A DNA stretch of 64,000 nucleotides from Winogradskyella marina (GTDB lineage Bacteria; Bacteroidota; Bacteroidia; Flavobacteriales; Flavobacteriaceae): the NCBI RefSeq assembly GCF_015645385.1, contig NZ_JADOET010000002.1, positions 310,001 to 374,000 on the forward strand, written 5' to 3'. The notes beneath the pieces were generated by a model, which had not been told where the DNA came from, ran no database searches, and saw nothing but the letters and a program-made list of their open reading frames with translations. The position numbers were made by a program, and so were the translations under genes. Shown here piece by piece: positions 36,958 through 46,681 of this stretch. Position 1 is the first letter of the stretch. The number at the start of each line of letters is the position of its first letter.

Positions 36958-39123
36958 ATGAAAAAATTACTCCTTCTTACTTTAGTGCTAACATTTTTTG
37001 TATCATGTAAAAATGAAAACGAAACTGTGAAATCGATTACCGTAGAATACCCAGAAACTAATAAAGTAGATACTGTAGACACTTATTTTGATGAATCTGT
37101 TGCGGATCCTTACCGTTGGTTAGAGGATGATAGAAGCAAAGAAACTGAAGCGTGGGTAAAAGCTCAAAACGAAGTTACATTTGGCTATTTAGATCACATC
37201 CCATATCGCGAAGAATTAAAAGATCGACTGACAAAACTTTGGAATTATGAGAAAGTTGGTGCGCCATTTGTAGAAGGTGATTACACTTACTTTTATAAAA
37301 ATGATGGTTTACAAAACCAATCCGTAATTTATAGATTTAAAACAGGAGAAGACCCTGAAACCGCTGAGATTTTCTTAAATCCAAATACCTTTAAAGAAGA
37401 TGGTACTATTTCATTAGGTGGCATGAGTTTTTCTAAAGATGGTAAAACCTTAGCATATGCTATTTCTGAAGGAGGAAGCGATTGGAGAAAAATTCTTGTG
37501 ATGAATACCGAGACGAATGAAATCGTTGAAGATACTTTAATTGATATAAAATTCAGTGGCATGTCTTGGTATAAAAACGAGGGCTTCTACTATTCTAGTT
37601 ACGATAAGCCAGAAGGAAGTGAGTTGTCTGCAAAAACAGATCAGCATAAACTGTATTATCATAAATTAGGTACAAAACAATCCGAAGATCAATTAATTTT
37701 TGGTGGTACTCCAGAAGAAAAGCACAGATATATTGGAGGAGGAGTGACAGAAGATGACAATTATCTTGTTATAACAGCAAGTGTTTCAACCTCTGGAAAT
37801 AAACTTTTCATAAAAGATTTATCGAAACCAAATAGTAATCTTATTGCTATTTTAGATCATACAAATAGTGATTCTAATATCATTGAAAATGTAGGGACAA
37901 AGCTCTACATTATGACAAATTTGGAAGCTCCAAACCAAAAGATTGTAACCGTTGATGCGGCAAATCCAACACCAGAACATTGGGTAGATTTTATTCCGGA
38001 AACCAAAAACGTATTGTCTCCATCAACAGGAGGTGGTTACTTTTTTGCAAATTACATGGTAGATGCAGTGTCAAAAGTATTGCAATATGATTACGACGGG
38101 AAATTAATTAGAGAAGTTGCGTTGCCAGGCATTGGTACAGCTACAGGTTTTGGCGCAAAGAAAGAAGAAAAAGAGCTTTATTATTCATTTACTAATTATG
38201 TTACTCCTGGAAGCATATATAAATACGACATTGAAAACGGAACGTCTGAGCTCTACAAAAAACCATCTATAGATTTTAATACAGAAGACTACGAAAGTAA
38301 ACAAGTATTTTATACGTCTAAAGATGGTACTAAAGTGCCAATGATAATTACACATAAAAAAGGTTTAAAACTCAATGGTAAAAATCCGACAATGCTGTAT
38401 GGTTATGGAGGCTTTAATATTAGCTTAACACCAAGTTTTAGTATAGCAAATACAATTTGGCTAGAGCAAGGAGGAATTTATGCTGTACCAAACCTAAGAG
38501 GTGGAGGTGAATACGGAAAAGCATGGCACAATGCAGGAACTCAACTCAAAAAGCAGAATGTATTTGACGACTTTATTGCAGCGGCAGAATATCTAATTTC
38601 AGAAAAATATACATCATCAGATTACTTAGCAATTAGTGGTCGTTCTAACGGAGGTTTATTAGTTGGTGCGACAATGACGCAACGTCCTAATTTAATGAAA
38701 GTCGCTTTACCTGGTGTTGGTGTTTTAGATATGTTACGTTACCATACATTTACAGCTGGAGCTGGTTGGGCATACGATTACGGAACTGCAGAAGATAGTA
38801 AAGAGATGTTTAATTACTTAAAAGGATATTCTCCGGTTCACAATGTGAAGTCTGGTGTAGAGTATCCGGCAACAATGGTAACTACAGGAGATCATGATGA
38901 TCGCGTGGTGCCAGCACATAGCTTTAAGTTCGCTGCCGAATTACAAAGTAAGCAAGCAGGTATTAACCCAACATTGATTAGAATTGAAACCGATGCAGGC
39001 CATGGAGCTGGTACACCTGTAAGTAAAACCATTGAGCAGTATGCAGATGTTTTTGGTTTCACGCTTTATAACATGGGATTTGAAGTATTACCATCAAAAA
39101 CCGAAGAAAAAGTAAAAGACTAA
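36958..39123 (+). CDS. prolyl oligopeptidase (S9A) lipoprotein
   Basis: 721 aa. Lipoprotein signal with lipobox FVSC (Cys17). The N-terminal beta-propeller (about 60-430) gates a C-terminal alpha/beta hydrolase domain with catalytic Ser563 (SGRSNGG), Asp648 (GDHDDRVVP) and His682 (DAGHGAG), spacing close to that of porcine prolyl oligopeptidase. Cuts short peptides after proline; probably periplasmic and membrane-anchored. Confidence 0.94.
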   Translation: MKKLLLLTLVLTFFVSCKNENETVKSITVEYPETNKVDTVDTYFDESVADPYRWLEDDRSKETEAWVKAQNEVTFGYLDHIPYREELKDRLTKLWNYEKVGAPFVEGDYTYFYKNDGLQNQSVIYRFKTGEDPETAEIFLNPNTFKEDGTISLGGMSFSKDGKTLAYAISEGGSDWRKILVMNTETNEIVEDTLIDIKFSGMSWYKNEGFYYSSYDKPEGSELSAKTDQHKLYYHKLGTKQSEDQLIFGGTPEEKHRYIGGGVTEDDNYLVITASVSTSGNKLFIKDLSKPNSNLIAILDHTNSDSNIIENVGTKLYIMTNLEAPNQKIVTVDAANPTPEHWVDFIPETKNVLSPSTGGGYFFANYMVDAVSKVLQYDYDGKLIREVALPGIGTATGFGAKKEEKELYYSFTNYVTPGSIYKYDIENGTSELYKKPSIDFNTEDYESKQVFYTSKDGTKVPMIITHKKGLKLNGKNPTMLYGYGGFNISLTPSFSIANTIWLEQGGIYAVPNLRGGGEYGKAWHNAGTQLKKQNVFDDFIAAAEYLISEKYTSSDYLAISGRSNGGLLVGATMTQRPNLMKVALPGVGVLDMLRYHTFTAGAGWAYDYGTAEDSKEMFNYLKGYSPVHNVKSGVEYPATMVTTGDHDDRVVPAHSFKFAAELQSKQAGINPTLIRIETDAGHGAGTPVSKTIEQYADVFGFTLYNMGFEVLPSKTEEKVKD

Positions 39124-39294
39124 TGTTAGTGAAATAACACTTAAATCAGTGAATTTGTCGCTTTACTTACATCAAAAATTGTAAAAAAAAAGAGTATAAA
39201 TATTCTTTTTTCAGATAACTAGTTTCTTTTTTGTTAACTTTTGTAGGACTTTTAAATTCTAAACTGTCTTATTAATAGTGCGTAAGTATTGTAA

Positions 39295-40656
39295 ATGAAA
39301 AAAAATTACAACATATTTTTTCTTTCAATTTTGTTTCTGTTTTCTTGTAGCAATGACGATGGATTAACACCATTAGTTATAGAGACAAATCCAGATAGTT
39401 TAACTATAGTTCAGGATTCGGAAATTGAGATTTTTATATTTCTTAACGATTTAAATATTCCGTCTATCGGAGAATTATCGGTAAGCCAACCTGTAAAAGG
39501 TAATGTTGTAATAATAGACCCTAATAATACCCCAAATAACCCGAGCGACGATCATATAAAATATACGGCGAACCCAAATGAAGTTGGTATAGATACTTTT
39601 GAATACACAATTTGTAGTGCTTCAGGCGATTGTAAAACAGAACTAGTTTCTATTACTATTTCAACAAACTCTAGTGTGCTTTATGATTTAGAAAACATGC
39701 CGTTTTCATCATTATCAGATTATCAATTTTTTGAAGGTGATCTTAAAAACCTACAGCCTACAAATGGTGTCATTCCATACACATTAAATGCCACATTGTT
39801 TAGTGATTATGCTAAGAAAAAACGTTTCATTTGGATGCCAAATAACAGTAAGGCGTCGTTTGTAAGTGATCACGAACTTTTAGATTTTCCTGTTGGAACC
39901 ATTTTAATAAAGAACTTTTATTACGATAATGTTTTACCAGATAACACCACCCAAATTTTAGAAACAAGATTAATAATTAGAAAACAAGACGGTTGGGTTT
40001 TTGCAAATTATGTTTGGGATGAAGAACAGTCTGAAGCTCGTTTAGATCTGGATGGGAGTTATGTAGATCTGCAGTGGCAACAAGCAGGAACTACAAAATC
40101 TGTGCAATATAGAATTCCGTCAGGAGCTGAGTGCCATACCTGTCATAAAGTGTCAGAAATAGCAAAACCAATAGGCCCAAAACCTAGAAACTTAAATTTA
40201 AATTTTGAGTATATTGATGGTGTCGAAAATCAATTAGAGAAGTTAGTAAGTCTTGGTTATTTAGAAAATGCACTGCCAGGAACCATTTCAACGATTCCAG
40301 ATTATACCGATAGCAGTATTGCCTTGGAAGAAAGAGTGCGAGCGTATGTAGATATTAACTGTGCACATTGCCATTCAGAACATACACATTGTTCATATAG
40401 ACCAATGCGATTAGATTATTTATCTACTGAAGACCTAACAAATTTAGGGGTTTGTGTTGATGCAGATACTGATCTTGGTTTTGGACTAGGCCACATTATA
40501 GAACCAGGTGATGCAAGAAATTCTGTAATGCATTTTAGGCTAAGTGCTGTAGAACCTTCAGTTAGGATGCCTTTGTTAGCACGTACTGTTGTGCATACAG
40601 AGGGTGTTCAACTTATTGAGGAGTGGATAAACTCATTAGATATAAACTGTAATTAA
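39295..40656 (+). CDS. diheme c-type cytochrome lipoprotein, SO2930-like
   Basis: 453 aa. Lipobox LFSC near residue 18. An Ig-like domain (about 28-122) with the cadherin-like pattern DTFEYTICSASGD is followed by a region ending in two haem c sites, C280-HT-C283-H and C356-AH-C359-H. This fits the SO2930 family of diheme cytochromes. Possibly an extracytoplasmic electron carrier. The FG-GAP/ASPIC gene follows after 11 bases in the same direction. Confidence 0.8.
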   Translation: MKKNYNIFFLSILFLFSCSNDDGLTPLVIETNPDSLTIVQDSEIEIFIFLNDLNIPSIGELSVSQPVKGNVVIIDPNNTPNNPSDDHIKYTANPNEVGIDTFEYTICSASGDCKTELVSITISTNSSVLYDLENMPFSSLSDYQFFEGDLKNLQPTNGVIPYTLNATLFSDYAKKKRFIWMPNNSKASFVSDHELLDFPVGTILIKNFYYDNVLPDNTTQILETRLIIRKQDGWVFANYVWDEEQSEARLDLDGSYVDLQWQQAGTTKSVQYRIPSGAECHTCHKVSEIAKPIGPKPRNLNLNFEYIDGVENQLEKLVSLGYLENALPGTISTIPDYTDSSIALEERVRAYVDINCAHCHSEHTHCSYRPMRLDYLSTEDLTNLGVCVDADTDLGFGLGHIIEPGDARNSVMHFRLSAVEPSVRMPLLARTVVHTEGVQLIEEWINSLDINCN

Positions 40657-40667
40657 AAACAACCGAT

Positions 40668-43142
40668 ATGAAAAAACTATTACTCATTACATTGCTTGTA
40701 ATGTTGTTTTGCGCTCATAGTTATGCGCAACAACTAAACCAAAATGCTAACTGGCCAAATAATCAATGGACAGTTACGGGTTCTTATGATGCTACTTATC
40801 TGTTTGAAGACCCAACATCATCTGAAAGCGGATCGTTTTCTTTTGATGATAATCTTCCTGGTGGCTCTTCAGACAATACGGTTGCGGCAGAATCTCCTAT
40901 AATTAATCTTAGTGCAGCTTACAGTGCCAATGAAACTGAATTGACAGTTGTATTTCCATATGTTTTTAATACATGGCAAGATGGTCAATCTCTAAGCCTT
41001 CAGTATTGGAATGCTGGTTCTAATGAATGGGTAAATTGGGGAAATGAATTGCAAGATAATTCCGAAAGTTTTAATGACTTTTGTGATGGCACACCAACAA
41101 ATTTCACAAGTGAAGCCCTAAATATTGCTTCTTTTACAAGTACACAATTAACAGGATTTAAATACCGTATTTACTTTAATGACAATTCGACGTATGGTTG
41201 GGGTTTTTGTGTGGACTCGCCTTCTATTAGTTCAGCCGAACCACCAGCATGTCCAAATGTAACTTCAGTATCAGTCAACAACATTAATGCTGTAAGTGCC
41301 ACTGTTAATTGGGGTGCAGGTGCATCAGAAACATCTTGGGAAGTTGCTATTGTATTAGCTTCAGAAGGTATTCCATCTTCAGGTAATACCACAGCAACCA
41401 ATACTTATAGTTTTAATGGATTGTCTTCAGAGACTGATTATGTAATTTATATAAGAGCAAATTGTAATGAAGGAGGTTATAGCCATTGGGTAAGCCAGAG
41501 TTTTACGACTGGAGTAGATACGTCTGCTTATCCTGTGTCGTTTACAACAAACCCAATAAATACAACGGGTTCTAACGACTTAGCGTTAGTGGATTTAAAT
41601 GGTGATTTTTTAGACGACGTGGTATCAGTTAGTGCTAATAATTTAAATATTCATTACCAATTAGCTTCTGGTGGGTTTAGTATGAGTAATATAGCAACTC
41701 CAACTGCGGAAAACACGCCAGATTGGAGCTTAGCTGCAGGCGATTTTGATGGTAATGGTTATAACGATCTACTTTATGGAGGCTTTGGTGGTGTTACGTT
41801 TATGCAAGCAAATAGTACAGGTACAGGTTATACAGAAATATCAGGCTCAGACTATGTGTTTTCTCAACGTTCAAATTTTGTTGATATTAATAATGATGGT
41901 CATTTAGATGCTTTTGTTTGTCACGATGTACAAGCTAATGTGTATTATATAAATGATGGAACAGGTGAATTAACGTTTTATCAAGGGCCAAGTACAGCAT
42001 TGCCTAATGGCATAGGAGTAGTGCCTGGTGGAGGTAATTACGGTACAGTTTGGATAGATTTTGATAATGATAGAGATATGGATTTATTCATTGCAAAATG
42101 TAGAGGTGGTTCTTCAATTAGTATTAATGAGTTATGGAGAAATGATGGAAATGGTGTGTTTGTAAATGTCGCAGACAGTAATGGTTGGCATAACACCAAT
42201 TATCCAGGTGTTGGTCATGATAATTCTTCAAATTTGGGAGATTTAGTGCAAACATGGTCTTCAGCTTGGGCAGATTTTGACAACGATGGAGATATGGATG
42301 TTTTTGTTGGCGCAAGTAGTACAGTAGATGGAGATTCTAAATTAATGCGAAATAATGGAGATGGTACTTTTACCGATGTAACGGCTGGATCTGGCGTTTT
42401 AGATGCGTCTTTAGGTCGGGAAAACGCACCTGCAGATTTTGATAATGATGGTTATGTAGACATTTTAAGTAATGGAGATATATTATTTAACAATGGAGAT
42501 TTTACATTTACAAAGTACACAATAAATATGCCGCCAAGTGGAGCTATTGGAGATACAAACAACGATGGTTTTTTAGATGTGTTTCGCAACGGAAATATTT
42601 ATTTAAATAATACAAATGCGAACAATTGGATTAAAATTAATACCGTAGGAACCGATAGTAATATCAATGGAATTGGTGCTAGAGTAGAAATACAAACAGA
42701 CAACGGAACGCAAATAAGAGATGTTAGAAGTGGCGAAGGATTTGAATTTATGAGTACACTTAACACCCATTTTGGGATTGGTACGTTAACAAGTATTAAT
42801 AGCATAACTATTTATTGGCCATCTGGTACTGTAGATTTTATAGCGAATCCGGCAATAAACACATCGCATACTATTGTAGAAGGTTCTGCATTGAGTGTTA
42901 TTGATGAAACGTTAGTAGATCTTACTATTTATCCTAATCCGGTTGAGGCAGACCTTACTATAAAAACGTCTGCAGATGTTATTAATAAAATCGCTACGGT
43001 TTTTGATGTGAATGGAAAGCGTGTTTTAAATCAAAAGTTGAAATCGAATACCGTTGATGTTTCGAATTTAACAAGTGGAGTTTACTTTTTAAGATTAGAA
43101 TCTGAAGGAAAAATTATAAAGCGAAAGTTTATTAAGAAATAA
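40668..43142 (+). CDS. secreted FG-GAP/VCBS repeat protein with ASPIC/UnbV and T9SS domains
   Basis: 824 aa. Signal peptide about 1-20. A lectin-like region, then a fibronectin III domain (about 202-285), then Ca-binding FG-GAP/VCBS repeats (DFDGNGYNDLLYGG, DINNDGHLDAFV, DFDNDRDMDLFIA, DFDNDGDMDVFVG) forming a beta-propeller. An ASPIC/UnbV module follows (INGIGARVEI...SITIYWPSG), then a T9SS sorting domain (LTIYPNPVEADL...IIKRKFIKK). Surface or secreted adhesion/CRTAC-like protein; exact role unknown. Confidence 0.87.
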   Translation: MKKLLLITLLVMLFCAHSYAQQLNQNANWPNNQWTVTGSYDATYLFEDPTSSESGSFSFDDNLPGGSSDNTVAAESPIINLSAAYSANETELTVVFPYVFNTWQDGQSLSLQYWNAGSNEWVNWGNELQDNSESFNDFCDGTPTNFTSEALNIASFTSTQLTGFKYRIYFNDNSTYGWGFCVDSPSISSAEPPACPNVTSVSVNNINAVSATVNWGAGASETSWEVAIVLASEGIPSSGNTTATNTYSFNGLSSETDYVIYIRANCNEGGYSHWVSQSFTTGVDTSAYPVSFTTNPINTTGSNDLALVDLNGDFLDDVVSVSANNLNIHYQLASGGFSMSNIATPTAENTPDWSLAAGDFDGNGYNDLLYGGFGGVTFMQANSTGTGYTEISGSDYVFSQRSNFVDINNDGHLDAFVCHDVQANVYYINDGTGELTFYQGPSTALPNGIGVVPGGGNYGTVWIDFDNDRDMDLFIAKCRGGSSISINELWRNDGNGVFVNVADSNGWHNTNYPGVGHDNSSNLGDLVQTWSSAWADFDNDGDMDVFVGASSTVDGDSKLMRNNGDGTFTDVTAGSGVLDASLGRENAPADFDNDGYVDILSNGDILFNNGDFTFTKYTINMPPSGAIGDTNNDGFLDVFRNGNIYLNNTNANNWIKINTVGTDSNINGIGARVEIQTDNGTQIRDVRSGEGFEFMSTLNTHFGIGTLTSINSITIYWPSGTVDFIANPAINTSHTIVEGSALSVIDETLVDLTIYPNPVEADLTIKTSADVINKIATVFDVNGKRVLNQKLKSNTVDVSNLTSGVYFLRLESEGKIIKRKFIKK

Positions 43143-43153
43143 TAGACTGTCCG

Positions 43154-43171
43154 TTCGAGCGCAGTCGAGAA
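43154..43171. repeat. family B-related palindromic core
   Basis: TTCGAGCGCAGTCGAGAA, near-palindromic, after the FG-GAP gene and sharing GAGCGCAGTCGA with other family B copies. Confidence 0.55.
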
Positions 43172-43210
43172 CTAAATGGAACGACCTTAAAAGATGAATC
43201 ATTTACTTAT

Positions 43211-43240
43211 AAACCGTTTGAGAAATCAAGCGGTTTTTTT
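43211..43240 (+). terminator. intrinsic terminator with GAAA tetraloop
   Basis: AAACCGTTTGA (43211-43221) pairs with TCAAGCGGTTT (43226-43236), one G-U pair, loop GAAA, then TTTT. Ends the unit at 39295-43142. Confidence 0.88.
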
Positions 43241-43265
43241 ATGCTAGTTAATTTTTTGAAACATT

Positions 43266-43273
43266 TATATTTG
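43266..43273 (+). promoter_or_regulatory. -7 box almost touching the ABC ATPase start
   Basis: TATATTTG matches TAnnTTTG but lies only 4 bases before the ATG at 43278, so the mRNA may be leaderless. No TTG at the right -33 distance was found. Confidence 0.4.
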
Positions 43274-43277
43274 CATT

Positions 43278-44192
43278 ATGCTTCAGGTAAAAAATGTCAC
43301 TTTTGGATATTCAAAAACTAAGGTTTTAAAAGCAATTGATTTTACAGTCAAAGCTGGAGAAAATCTTGCTATTATTGGAGAAAGTGGCTCTGGTAAAAGT
43401 ACTTTGTTGAAATTAATCTATGGCGAATACGATTTAAAACAAGGGCAAATATTTTGGAAGGACGAAGAAATCCTAGGACCCAAATACAACTTAGTGGTTG
43501 GGTATGATTTTATGAAATACGTCACCCAAGAATTCGATTTAATGCCAGTGACTACAGTTGAAGAAAACATAGGTAAACATTTGTCGCGTTTTTATCCTGA
43601 AGAAAAGCAAAGACGAACAGACGAACTCATTAAAGTTGTAGAACTTGAAGCCTTTGCTAACACTAAAGTAAAACTATTAAGCGGAGGCCAAAAACAACGC
43701 GTTGCCATTGCGAGAGCCTTAGCTAAACAACCCGAGATCTTATTATTAGACGAGCCTTTTAGTCACATAGATAATTTTAAAAAACAATCGCTTAGACGTA
43801 GTATTTTTAAATATTTAAAACAAAAAAACATCGCTTGTGTTGTCGCTACTCATGATAAAAATGATGTCCTTGGTTTTGCAGATCAGTTATTGGTTATTCA
43901 TAACGCTGAGATTATTGTAAAAGATACTCCTCAAAACATTTACAAAAACCCTAAACTACCTTTAATAGCCTCATTTTTTGGTGAGTTTAATGTGATTGAG
44001 CCTTATGGAATTGTGTATGCAAATCAGCTTAAAATCGTTGAGGAATCCGATTTAAAAGCACTTGTAAAAAGGTCTTATTTTAATGGTAGTTCTTGGTTGA
44101 TTGAAGCAGAATATAATTCGGAATCTATTTTTATAACTCATGACATCCGATTAGAAAAAGGAACCACAATTTACTTGTCAATTTCTTCATAG
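43278..44192 (+). CDS. ABC transporter ATP-binding protein
   Basis: 304 aa. Walker A GESGSGKST (about 36-44), Q-loop VTQEF, signature LSGGQKQRVA, Walker B ILLLDEP, switch His in ATHDKND. A C-terminal extension of about 80 residues (from FFGEFNVIEPYG) resembles the regulatory/OB-like part of importer ATPases. No permease gene is adjacent, so it is an orphan subunit. Its 3' end overlaps the convergent WYL gene by 22 bases. Confidence 0.88.
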   Translation: MLQVKNVTFGYSKTKVLKAIDFTVKAGENLAIIGESGSGKSTLLKLIYGEYDLKQGQIFWKDEEILGPKYNLVVGYDFMKYVTQEFDLMPVTTVEENIGKHLSRFYPEEKQRRTDELIKVVELEAFANTKVKLLSGGQKQRVAIARALAKQPEILLLDEPFSHIDNFKKQSLRRSIFKYLKQKNIACVVATHDKNDVLGFADQLLVIHNAEIIVKDTPQNIYKNPKLPLIASFFGEFNVIEPYGIVYANQLKIVEESDLKALVKRSYFNGSSWLIEAEYNSESIFITHDIRLEKGTTIYLSISS

Positions 44193-45181
44193 TTCTTTAC
44201 TGAAGTTTTCAATTTTTTAAGCATTCTATTTCTCAATTTTAATGGCTTCAACACTTCAATACTATCACCAAAACCTAAAATGAGACGTTCTAACTCAAAA
44301 TTAATTTGAACAAAAATATTGAAAATCATACCATCATTTGTTTTTTCAATCATACGTTGTGAGGAGTGAAATGGTTTTGTAATCACGTAAGGTGCATTTT
44401 TCAAGTCTATTTTAAACTGAATGCGTTCCGCTCGAGAATTTGAAACCGTTACTCCAATCACTTCTTTGTAATATTCGTCGCCATCAATTTGAAAATCATC
44501 ATAAAATTCGTTTTCAAGTTTTACTATTTCAGTAATTCTGTCTAAAGCCAAAGTGATATATTTTCCGTTTCGTGCACACAGTAGAAACCATCGATTATTA
44601 AATTCTTTAAGTAATTGCGGATGTACTTTCATTACACTGGCTTTTCGTGCTTTAAAAGATTTATAAGTGACTTCAATCACTTTTTTCGATTGTATGGCAT
44701 TGTATAAAACATCTATATATTCAAGACCTTTTAATTGCTCATTTTTATCTAAATGAATAATAGCACGTCTATCCTTTTGAGTTGAATTTACTGAATCTTC
44801 TAACCGCTGTAATACACCATCCATTTCTTGAAACAATGAGAAATCCTTGAATTGTTTCAGTAACTGAATGGCTTCATTCATAACTTTCACATCTTTATCA
44901 GTTACAGCAATTTTTACTATACTATAATCAGCATCCTCATACTTATAATACTTTCGGTCATAGACCACAATTGGCGCATTATAACCCAACTTATCACTTC
45001 GCATCATTTGTAAATCTAACTGAACCGTACGTTTGCTAACATTAATATCTTTACCCTCATATTCATACAGCGCATCAGAAACTGCTTCTATTAAATCGTT
45101 AAGTGTCCATTGTCTAAACTGATTTTGAAGACACTTATCAATGGTTTTATATCTAATTAATGCGTTTTTATTTACTGCCAT
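44171..45181 (-). CDS. WYL-domain transcriptional regulator
   Basis: 336 aa. An N-terminal winged HTH (about 1-75; SKRTVQLDLQMMRSDKLGYN) is followed by a helical linker and a WYL domain (about 140-260; KVIEVTYKSFKARKASVMKVHPQLLKEFNNRWFLLCARNG in part), then a WCX-like C-terminal region. WYL domains bind nucleic acid or small ligands and control many bacterial defence and repair systems. It is divergent from the RNA-repair island, and the TACGC-N9-RCGYA dyad at 45264-45282 lies in the shared upstream region, so it is the likely regulator of the island. Confidence 0.88.
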   Translation of the reverse strand: MAVNKNALIRYKTIDKCLQNQFRQWTLNDLIEAVSDALYEYEGKDINVSKRTVQLDLQMMRSDKLGYNAPIVVYDRKYYKYEDADYSIVKIAVTDKDVKVMNEAIQLLKQFKDFSLFQEMDGVLQRLEDSVNSTQKDRRAIIHLDKNEQLKGLEYIDVLYNAIQSKKVIEVTYKSFKARKASVMKVHPQLLKEFNNRWFLLCARNGKYITLALDRITEIVKLENEFYDDFQIDGDEYYKEVIGVTVSNSRAERIQFKIDLKNAPYVITKPFHSSQRMIEKTNDGMIFNIFVQINFELERLILGFGDSIEVLKPLKLRNRMLKKLKTSVKNYEEIDK

Positions 45182-45202
45182 ATCATTTATTTCCGTTAAG
45201 AG

Positions 45203-45233
45203 TCCTGTAAGGTTTCAAAAACCTGACAGGTCT
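45203..45233. repeat. family A palindrome in the WYL upstream region
   Basis: TCCTGTAAGGTTT and AAACCTGACAGG, imperfect arms, between the WYL start and the first operator-like dyad. Confidence 0.7.
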
Positions 45234-45263
45234 GAACTTATAAATTTAAACGAATAAAAACAA

Positions 45264-45282
45264 TACGCAAAAGGATTACGTA
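45264..45282. promoter_or_regulatory. operator-like dyad, site 1
   Basis: TACGCAAAAGGATTACGTA: half-sites TACGC and ACGTA with 9 bases between, lying between WYL and the first leader cassette. Same plan as the dyads at 46911 and 49756. Likely binding site for the WYL protein (inference). Confidence 0.55.
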
Positions 45283-45350
45283 GTTCCTAAAACTTTTCAT
45301 TTCAAAAAAAATGACCATATTTGCACCTATAAACAAAGAAAAAACAACCT

Positions 45351-45413
45351 ATGACAATACAAAATTTACATAATCGGATGCTGAAAAGCTATTTCTGTAA
45401 TGTAGAGAAATAG
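45351..45413 (+). CDS. 20-codon leader ORF, cassette 1
   Basis: Starts MTIQNLHNRM, ends NVEK. Too short to assign. Codons 9-11 contain GGATGC (45376-45381), identical to the 3' arm of the terminator that follows, and able to pair with its 5' arm GCATCC. The ORF itself forms a hairpin, CTATTTCT with AGAAATAG. A CATATTTG box at 45316-45323 may drive it. The plan resembles an attenuator leader. Confidence 0.4.
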   Translation: MTIQNLHNRMLKSYFCNVEK

Positions 45414-45438
45414 GTGAAAACTAAAAATAGTCAAGTTT

Positions 45439-45472
45439 AAAAAGCATCCTCATAAAAAAGGATGCTTTTTTT
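45439..45472 (+). terminator. terminator of leader cassette 1
   Basis: AAAGCATCC (45441-45449) and GGATGCTTT (45460-45468), loop of 10, followed by TTTT. Confidence 0.85.
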
Positions 45473-45623
45473 ATTAATTTTTTTCAAGTTATTAATTATG
45501 CATGCCTAAAACACAAATAACTACGCTTCAATTCTTTAGGTAATCTGCCATTTGCGGACAGGAATTCTATACTCAAAAACCACCATAAAACACTGATAAT
45601 CAATAAAATAAACTTATTTTTTA

Positions 45624-45656
45624 TTTGGAAATTAGAAATATTCATCTTTATATTTG
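45624..45656 (+). promoter_or_regulatory. promoter of leader cassette 2
   Basis: TTTG (45624-45627), 21-base spacer, TATATTTG (45649-45656): full flavobacterial consensus, 70 bases before the leader ORF. Confidence 0.65.
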
Positions 45657-45664
45657 CATCGCAA

Positions 45665-45690
45665 TGTCATGCTGAGCGCAATCGAAGCAC
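45665..45690. repeat. family B element
   Basis: Begins TGTCATGCTGAGCGCAATCG and ends AAGCAC, in the 5' untranslated part of leader cassette 2. Confidence 0.65.
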
Positions 45691-45726
45691 AACCAAAAAT
45701 ACAAGTTGAATTAAAAATTAGAAACT

Positions 45727-45801
45727 ATGAGTTTATTTATAACATATCAAATCGATCCAAAAGGAATTCTGCCTTTTGTGAGGCTTCGTGATTATCGTTA
45801 G
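45727..45801 (+). CDS. 24-codon leader ORF, cassette 2
   Basis: Starts MSLFITYQID, ends LRDYR. Codons 19-21 include GGCTTC (45782-45787), which can pair with GAAGCC (45833-45838) and thereby break the following terminator stem. Driven by the consensus promoter at 45624-45656. Same ORF/antiterminator/terminator plan as cassette 1 but unrelated in sequence. Confidence 0.4.
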   Translation: MSLFITYQIDPKGILPFVRLRDYR

Positions 45802-45825
45802 ATAAACTTTTCAAACTTATAAATG

Positions 45826-45868
45826 AAAATCCGAAGCCAGTTAAATACTGTTTCGGATTTTTTTTTAT
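45826..45868 (+). terminator. terminator of leader cassette 2
   Basis: AATCCGAA pairs with TTCGGATT, with a second short stem CAGT/ACTG on top, followed by a run of nine T. It lies between the leader ORF and the TPR gene. Confidence 0.88.
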
Positions 45869-45951
45869 TCTGAATTAATTTCAGAATCTCACAATTAGCA
45901 TTTCTGCTAAACATCTTTCCACAAACAGTAATTATAAAAATCGAATCTCAA

Positions 45952-45981
45952 TGTCATGCTGAGCGTAGTCGAAGCATCTCA
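45952..45981. repeat. family B element
   Basis: Begins TGTCATGCTGAGCGTAGTCG, ends AAGCATCTCA, upstream of the TPR gene. Confidence 0.7.
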
Positions 45982-46042
45982 ATTCAATTCTAAAGAAATT
46001 AATAATTAAGAAAACCTGAAAATAGTTCAGGACAAATAAAAA

Positions 46043-46573
46043 ATGGACACCAATTTATTAAACAATTATGTGCTTAAAGCCATAGATGCTTATCCATACG
46101 AACTAGAAGAAACTGTAGAAAATCTAAACTACGCCTTATCCTACGAAGCTAACAACGCTTATGCTTTGTATTTAATGGGACGTTTACAAGCCGAACAATT
46201 TGGCGATTACGAAAAAGCCAAGCAGTATTATGCAGAAGCTTTGGCTAACAAACTAGATTTTCACAAGGTGTATTCGCACTACATTTTAGTGTTGATATGG
46301 AACGAAGATTATAAAGAAGCTCAAAAGCTAATCGACTTTGCCTTTACTGTAAAAGGACTGAACAAAGGCGAAGTTTATATGTTTCAAGGGCAATTATTTG
46401 AAAATCTTCAAGCCTATAAAAAAGCTATAAAAGCACTAAAAAAGGCTAAAATTTTTGGATATAACGATGGATTTATCTGTACTGTAAATTCTGAAATTTC
46501 AAGAATTAAGAACAAAATGAAACCAAAGAAGAAGAAATCTAAAAGCAGAAAGAAGAAGAAAAAAAAGAAATAA
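46043..46573 (+). CDS. TPR-repeat protein with poly-lysine tail
   Basis: 176 aa. About four helical repeats of the TPR type (NNAYALYLMGRLQAEQFGDYEKAKQYYAEAL, then HKVYSHYILVLIWNEDYKEA, then GEVYMFQGQLFENLQAYKKAIKALKKA) without a signal peptide, so a cytoplasmic scaffold. The last 20 residues are almost all Lys with SKSRK inside, probably contacting RNA. RtcB in the same island also ends in NSKSRK. Position in the island suggests a partner of the RNA-repair enzymes (inference). Confidence 0.75.
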   Translation: MDTNLLNNYVLKAIDAYPYELEETVENLNYALSYEANNAYALYLMGRLQAEQFGDYEKAKQYYAEALANKLDFHKVYSHYILVLIWNEDYKEAQKLIDFAFTVKGLNKGEVYMFQGQLFENLQAYKKAIKALKKAKIFGYNDGFICTVNSEISRIKNKMKPKKKKSKSRKKKKKKK

Positions 46574-46591
46574 TAACCTAGCCTACAACTT

Positions 46592-46620
46592 TGTCATACT
46601 GAACTTGTTTCAGCATCTCA
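46592..46620. repeat. family B element, CTTGTTTCAG variant
   Basis: Begins TGTCATACTGAACTTGTTTC, ends AGCATCTCA, just after the TPR gene. Confidence 0.7.
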
Positions 46621-46681
46621 ACTTTATAGATTATAAAATAATAAACGATGAAATGACAAGTATTAACTAAAAGATTTTTAA

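Noticed and set aside
45351..45868. Amino-acid biosynthesis attenuators
   Set aside because: The leader ORFs have no run of one amino acid and no biosynthetic gene follows.
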